A DNA stretch of 64,000 nucleotides, taken from NCBI RefSeq assembly GCF_024649945.1, contig NZ_JANKMS010000003.1:372001-436000 (forward strand). Reading direction: 5' to 3'. Positions 59,737 through 64,000 of the stretch are shown in pieces. This stretch comes from Flavobacterium panacis. GTDB lineage: Bacteria > Bacteroidota > Bacteroidia > Flavobacteriales > Flavobacteriaceae. Positions within the stretch are counted from its first letter, which is position 1. Each line of letters begins with the position of its first letter. Under the pieces are notes generated by a model that saw only the letters and a program-made list of their open reading frames with translations, had not been told where the DNA came from and searched no databases. The position numbers were made by a program, and so were the translations under genes.

Positions 59737-59826
59737 AATAGTTATAAATTATGAGTTGTAAATTATAAATTAGCTTGCGCATATAATTTGTAACTCATAA
59801 CTCATAATTCATAATTTATAATTTGA
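59737..59826. repeat. Heptamer repeats in palindromic arrangement (copy 3)
   Basis: TTATAAATTATGAGTTGTAA and then, after GCTTGCGC, AACTCATAACTCATAATTC units facing the other way. Same design as 20.06-20.16 kb. It fills the tgt to LptG-like gap. Confidence 0.8.
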
Positions 59827-59829
59827 AAT

Positions 59830-60918
59830 ATGTTATCAATAATAGATAAATACATCTTAAAAAGATATCTGGGAACTTTCTCTGTGATGTTACTTTTATT
59901 TGCACCCATCGGAATCGTTATTGACGTTTCTGAAAAAGTAAATAAAATGCTCGAAAACAAGATTCCGTTTATGGATATTGCTTTCTATTATTACAATTTT
60001 ACAATCTATTTTATCAATTCACTGTTTCCGATATTCCTGTTTTTATCGGTGATTTGGTTTACTTCCAAATTGGCTAATAATACGGAGATTATCGCGATTT
60101 TGAGTTCTGGAATTTCGTTTACTCGCTTTTTACGTCCTTATATTATAGGTGCTACAATTGTTTCGGTTTTTGTATTGTTAATGGGATTTTTTATTGTTCC
60201 TGCGGCAAGTGAAGGGTACAACAATTTTAGATATACATATTTAAAAGGAGGAGGTAAGGAGCTCATGCGCGGGGAAAATACCAACGTTTACAGACAAATT
60301 AATGACAACGATTTTATTTTTGTAAATAGTTTTAATGAGGAATCTAAAACCGCTTTTAATTTTACTTTAGAACATTTTGAAAAAGAAAAATTAACCTATA
60401 AAATTACAGCAAGTCGTATAAAATGGGATCCTAAGAAAAAGACCTATATTTTGTACGATTACACTAAAAGAACTATTGGTGATTTAAACGATGTTCTTGA
60501 AAAATCACCGGAAAAGAATGTTGCCTTTAAGTTTGAACTTGCTGATTTAACACCTGTTGTATATATCGCAGAAACATTGACTTTAGGTAAATTAATCGAT
60601 TTTATTGATAAGGAAAGAAAAAGAGGTTCTGGGAATATCAATACTTATCTAGTTGTTCTTTATAAAAAATATAGCGTACCAGTTTCGGCTTTTATTTTAA
60701 CGATTATTGCAGTGGCTGTTTCTTCTATGAAACGACGCGGTGGAATGGGAACTAACTTGGCAATCGGAATCGCCATTGCTTTCTCATTTGTGTTTTTTGA
60801 TAAAATTTTTGGTACACTTGCCGAAAAATCTACTTTCTCACCTTTATTAGCTGTATGGTTCCCAAACATTGTTTTCGGAATTCTGGCAGTTTACTTATTA
60901 CGCAATGCGAAACGATAA
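59830..60918 (+). CDS. LptF/LptG (YjgP/YjgQ)-type permease
   Basis: A 362-residue protein. It starts LSIIDKYILKRYLGTFSVML, the LptF/G opening, with three N-terminal helices, a periplasmic beta-rich region (about 115-270) and three C-terminal helices (TIIAVAVSSMKRRGGMGTNL, then AIGIAIAFSFVFFD). It would extract LPS from the inner membrane with LptB. Only one of the F/G pair is here. An EamA-family gene overlaps its end. Confidence 0.88.
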   Translation: MLSIIDKYILKRYLGTFSVMLLLFAPIGIVIDVSEKVNKMLENKIPFMDIAFYYYNFTIYFINSLFPIFLFLSVIWFTSKLANNTEIIAILSSGISFTRFLRPYIIGATIVSVFVLLMGFFIVPAASEGYNNFRYTYLKGGGKELMRGENTNVYRQINDNDFIFVNSFNEESKTAFNFTLEHFEKEKLTYKITASRIKWDPKKKTYILYDYTKRTIGDLNDVLEKSPEKNVAFKFELADLTPVVYIAETLTLGKLIDFIDKERKRGSGNINTYLVVLYKKYSVPVSAFILTIIAVAVSSMKRRGGMGTNLAIGIAIAFSFVFFDKIFGTLAEKSTFSPLLAVWFPNIVFGILAVYLLRNAKR

Positions 60919-61795
60919 TTTAAAAAGTTATTTAAATCTTCACTTAATTGTTTTTATCTGGGGTTTTACAGCCATTTTAGGCGCTTTAATAACTATTGAT
61001 GCCGATAATTTGGTTTGGTATCGAATGCTGATTGCCATGATTTTTCTTGGCGGATTTATTGCCTTTAAAAAACAGTCGTTTCAGGTTCCTGTAAAGGAAT
61101 TTTTTAAATTGATTTTTGTTGGTTTATTAATTGCTTTACACTGGATTTTCTTTTTTAAAGCGATTCATGTTTCCAATGTATCCATTACACTTTCTATATT
61201 TTCTCTAGGGGCATTTTTTGCATCATTATTGGAGCCATTGTTTTACGGAAGGAAAGTGCTTTGGTATGAAGTTTTCTTCGGACTTGTAATTATTGCAGGT
61301 TTAGCACTAATTCTTCAGGTCGAAATTAAATATCTTACGGGTGTTTATTATGCGTTAGCCGCGATCATTCTTGGAGTTTTATTTACTTTAATGAATGGGA
61401 AATTGATTTCAGATCATGAGCCTTCTGTAATCACATTTTATGAATTTGGTGCAGGAGTTTTCTTTATCACGATTTATTTTTTATTTCAGGGGAAATTTAC
61501 TGCAGATTTCTTTCAAATGTCTTTAAATAATTGGGTTTTATTATTGATTTTGGCTTCAATTTGTACCGCTTATGCGTTTACTGCTTCGGTAAAAGTAATG
61601 CAGCGTTTGACGCCTTACACAGTCATGCTTACCACTAATTTAGAGCCTGTTTACGGAATCGTTTTGGCTTATTTTATATTGGGTGGAAAAGAGAAAATGA
61701 GCGTAGAATTTTACATAGGAGCTGTCATAATTATTATCACAGTAATCTTGAATGGTGTTTTTAAACATTATCAGAATAAGAAAGAAAACTTGTAA
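60905..61795 (+). CDS. EamA/DMT-family transporter
   Basis: A 296-residue ten-helix protein with two EamA repeats. I start at the ATG at 60905, which overlaps the end of the LptG-like gene by 14 bases; the open frame to 60869 would run deep into that gene. Motifs: HLIVFIWGFTAILGALITID, FVGLLIALHWIFFFKAIHVS, and VMLTTNLEPVYGIVLAYFIL. A drug or metabolite exporter; the substrate is unknown. Confidence 0.88.
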   Translation: MRNDNLKSYLNLHLIVFIWGFTAILGALITIDADNLVWYRMLIAMIFLGGFIAFKKQSFQVPVKEFFKLIFVGLLIALHWIFFFKAIHVSNVSITLSIFSLGAFFASLLEPLFYGRKVLWYEVFFGLVIIAGLALILQVEIKYLTGVYYALAAIILGVLFTLMNGKLISDHEPSVITFYEFGAGVFFITIYFLFQGKFTADFFQMSLNNWVLLLILASICTAYAFTASVKVMQRLTPYTVMLTTNLEPVYGIVLAYFILGGKEKMSVEFYIGAVIIIITVILNGVFKHYQNKKENL

Positions 61796-61867
61796 TAGTT
61801 TCCTTATTTTTAAATTGCATTTTTATACTTTAAATAACAATTAACTTCGCCAATGATATAATATTTT

Positions 61868-61875
61868 TATATTTG
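61868..61875 (+). promoter_or_regulatory. -7 element for accA
   Basis: TATATTTG, an exact TAnnTTTG match, 32 bases before the start codon; no clear -33 TTG. Confidence 0.55.
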
Positions 61876-61907
61876 CGGTTCGATTTACAAACAAAATTCA
61901 AAAATCC

Positions 61908-62861
61908 ATGGAATATTTAGATTTTGAGCTTCCAATTAAAGAACTTGAAGAACAGTTACAAAAGTGCGTTATTATTGGAAAAGAATCTGATGTTGATGTA
62001 ACACCTACTTGTACAGAAATCAACAAGAAATTAGAAGAAACCAAGAAAGATATATACAAAAACCTTACTGCTTGGCAGCGTGTGCAATTGTCAAGACACC
62101 CAAATAGACCTTATACTTTAGACTATATTAAAGCAATTTGTGGTGATACGTTTTTGGAACTTCATGGAGACAGAGGTTTTAAAGATGATAAAGCAATGGT
62201 TGGTGGTCTTGGAAAAATAAACGGACAATCGTTTATGATCGTTGGTCAACAAAAAGGTTTTAATACTAAAACACGTCAGTACCGTAATTTTGGTATGGCA
62301 AATCCTGAAGGATACCGTAAAGCTTTGCGTTTGATGAAAATGGCAGAAAAATTCGGAATTCCAGTTTTGACTTTGGTAGATACTCCGGGTGCATATCCAG
62401 GATTAGAAGCAGAAGAAAGAGGGCAAGGAGAAGCTATTGCTAGAAATATTTTCGAAATGGTTCGTTTGCAAGTGCCAATCATTACCATTATTGTTGGTGA
62501 AGGTGCTTCTGGTGGAGCTTTAGGAATTGGTGTTGGAGATAAAGTATATATGTTAGAGAATACTTGGTATTCTGTAATTTCTCCAGAATCTTGCTCTTCT
62601 ATTTTATGGAAAAGCTGGGAGTATAAAGAACGTGCAGCAGAAGCATTAAAATTGACTTCTTCTGACATGAAAAGACAAAAATTAGTTGATGATGTTATTC
62701 CTGAGCCACTTGGTGGAGCACACTATGACCGTGAAACAACTTTTAAAACAGTTGCAGAATACATCACTAAAGGATATAATGAATTGAAAGACTTATCAAC
62801 AGCTGACTTAATTGCCCAAAGAATGGACAAATACAGTAATATGGGCGAGTATAAAGAATAA
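61908..62861 (+). CDS. accA: Acetyl-CoA carboxylase, carboxyltransferase alpha subunit
   Basis: A 317-residue protein of normal length. It begins [17 protein letters not shown], then [59 protein letters not shown], and [20 protein letters not shown], which are the crotonase-fold oxyanion motifs. With AccD it moves CO2 from biotin to acetyl-CoA. It is single and followed by a terminator, ahead of dnaB. Confidence 0.97.
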   Translation: MEYLDFELPIKELEEQLQKCVIIGKESDVDVTPTCTEINKKLEETKKDIYKNLTAWQRVQLSRHPNRPYTLDYIKAICGDTFLELHGDRGFKDDKAMVGGLGKINGQSFMIVGQQKGFNTKTRQYRNFGMANPEGYRKALRLMKMAEKFGIPVLTLVDTPGAYPGLEAEERGQGEAIARNIFEMVRLQVPIITIIVGEGASGGALGIGVGDKVYMLENTWYSVISPESCSSILWKSWEYKERAAEALKLTSSDMKRQKLVDDVIPEPLGGAHYDRETTFKTVAEYITKGYNELKDLSTADLIAQRMDKYSNMGEYKE

Positions 62862-62881
62862 ATTCATAAAAAATGACTTAC

Positions 62882-62914
62882 AATCCGAAGCCCTACGGTT
62901 TCGGATTTTTTTTT
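62882..62914 (+). terminator. Terminator after accA
   Basis: AATCCGAAgCC, loop CTAC, GGtTTCGGATT, then T7, 20 bases after the stop codon. Confidence 0.88.
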
Positions 62915-63001
62915 GGTTATCAACAAAAAAACTTATTTATAAACATCGTAATAGTTATAACTCGATAGCATATATTTTTTAAATTTTGCTACTTTCGCTA
63001 T

Positions 63002-64000
63002 ATGGAAAATTTCAAAAACTTAAACCCTGTTAAGGTCGACAAAACCACCATTATCAATCTAGAAAAAGGTAAGCTTCCTCCTCAAGTAATTGACTTGGAA
63101 GAGGCTGTACTTGGCGCTATGATGATTGATAAAAAAGGGGTAGATGATGTAATTGATATTTTGCAGCCTGATGCTTTTTATAAAGACGCTCACAAACATA
63201 TTTTTGAAGCGATTCTGCAACTTTTTACCGAAACACAGCCCATTGATATTCTAACGGTTTCGACTCAGTTAAAGAAAAATGGAAAGTTAGATTTAGCTGG
63301 TGGAGATTTTTACTTAATTCAGCTTACGCAAAAGATTGCTTCTTCTGCACACATCGAATTCCACTCGCGTATTATTCTTCAAAAATTTATTCAAAGAAGT
63401 TTGATCCGAATTTCTTCTGAAATTATTGAAGAATCTTATGACGAAACTACAGACGTATTCGATTTGTTGGATAAAGCCGAATCTAAATTATACGAAGTAA
63501 CTCAGGGAAACATTAAACGTAGTTCTGAAACAGCACAGAGTTTGGTTCTTCAGGCGAAAAAACGTATTGAGGAAATTGCTGGAAAAGAAGGATTGAGTGG
63601 TGTTGCAACTGGATTTGAGAAATTAGATGAAGTAACTTCTGGATGGCAGCCTTCGGATTTAATTATTATTGCGGCTCGTCCGGGTATGGGTAAAACCGCT
63701 TTCGTCCTTTCGATGGCGAGAAACGTAAGTATTCAGTTTGGACATGCAGTTGCTATTTTCTCTCTGGAGATGGCGTCGGTACAGTTGATTACGAGGCTTA
63801 TTTCTTCTGAAACAGGATTATCTTCTGAAAAATTAAGAACTGGTAAGTTAGAAAAACACGAATGGGAGCAATTAAGTACAAAAGTTAAGAACTTAGAAAA
63901 GGCACCATTGTTTATTGATGATACGCCTTCACTTTCTATTTTCGACTTACGTGCAAAATGTCGTCGTTTGGCTTCTCAGCACGGAATCAAATTAATTATC
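63002..64000 (+). CDS. dnaB: Replicative DNA helicase DnaB (3' end outside window)
   Basis: The first 333 residues are visible from ATG 63002. The N-terminal domain (about 25-125) has PPQVIDLEEAVLGAMMIDKK. The linker helix is followed by the RecA-like domain: GVATGFEKLDEVTSGWQPSD, then Walker A RPGMGKTAF near residue 232 and FSLEMASVQLITRL. DnaB unwinds DNA at the replication fork as a hexamer. The frame is open to the window edge. No intein or insertion is seen in the visible part. Confidence 0.97.
   Translation, partial: MENFKNLNPVKVDKTTIINLEKGKLPPQVIDLEEAVLGAMMIDKKGVDDVIDILQPDAFYKDAHKHIFEAILQLFTETQPIDILTVSTQLKKNGKLDLAGGDFYLIQLTQKIASSAHIEFHSRIILQKFIQRSLIRISSEIIEESYDETTDVFDLLDKAESKLYEVTQGNIKRSSETAQSLVLQAKKRIEEIAGKEGLSGVATGFEKLDEVTSGWQPSDLIIIAARPGMGKTAFVLSMARNVSIQFGHAVAIFSLEMASVQLITRLISSETGLSSEKLRTGKLEKHEWEQLSTKVKNLEKAPLFIDDTPSLSIFDLRAKCRRLASQHGIKLII

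Overview
The window is AT-rich, densely coded DNA from a member of the Bacteroidota, most probably a Flavobacterium. Support: TAnnTTTG (-7) and TTG (-33) promoter elements instead of the proteobacterial consensus; a type IX secretion C-terminal sorting domain; DUF4252 proteins; ECF sigma/anti-sigma pairs; a split transketolase; and carotenoid genes of flavobacterial type. No transposase, integrase or phage gene is visible, so this reads as chromosome.

Layout. 1-9.2 kb: end of an ABC-F ATPase gene, a porin plus dicarboxylate transporter pair, small genes, rpmH and carB. 9.3-11.4 kb: an ECF sigma/anti-sigma operon with two DUF4252 proteins. 11.5-13 kb: an S41 protease lipoprotein. 13-23.7 kb: a corrinoid uptake and salvage locus with a cobalamin riboswitch, BtuB and a BtuG-like propeller lipoprotein, CobC, CobS, a BluB-CobT fusion, CobU, a Cys-rich protein and a BtuFCD-type ABC importer. 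23.8-30.4 kb: RNA modification genes, an SDR and a 1143-residue secreted nuclease-like protein. 30.4-34.5 kb: a second ECF operon whose anti-sigma protein seems to span both membranes. 34.7-38 kb: rmuC, a thioesterase, a VOC protein and YceI. 38.1-47.2 kb: a light-response and carotenoid cluster (epimerase, TetR, ABC1 kinase, photolyase, SRPBCC, crtZ, crtB, crtI and a CarH-like B12-binding MerR regulator). 47.4-51.9 kb: a TPR protein, an XRE regulator, four tRNA-Lys and one tRNA-Leu genes, aroK, a phosphoribosyltransferase and an S4 protein. 52-64 kb: an FKBP lipoprotein, split transketolase, a glycosyltransferase pair, tgt, an LptF/G-type permease, an EamA transporter, accA and the 5' part of dnaB.

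The most interesting theme is cobalamin. One locus imports and remodels corrinoids toward cobalamin with a dimethylbenzimidazole lower ligand. About 23 kb away a MerR regulator next to crtI/crtB carries both B12-photoreceptor motifs (W-x9-EH and E-x-H-x-x-G). The salvage pathway could therefore supply the chromophore for light control of pigment and DNA repair genes. The second theme is a trans-envelope anti-sigma factor. The third is a set of intergenic palindromic repeats: at least three families recur within the window with no encoded mobility protein.

Limits: all calls come from reading the sequence; no homology search was run. Function names rest on motifs and recalled family resemblance. 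Promoters and operators are pattern matches only.
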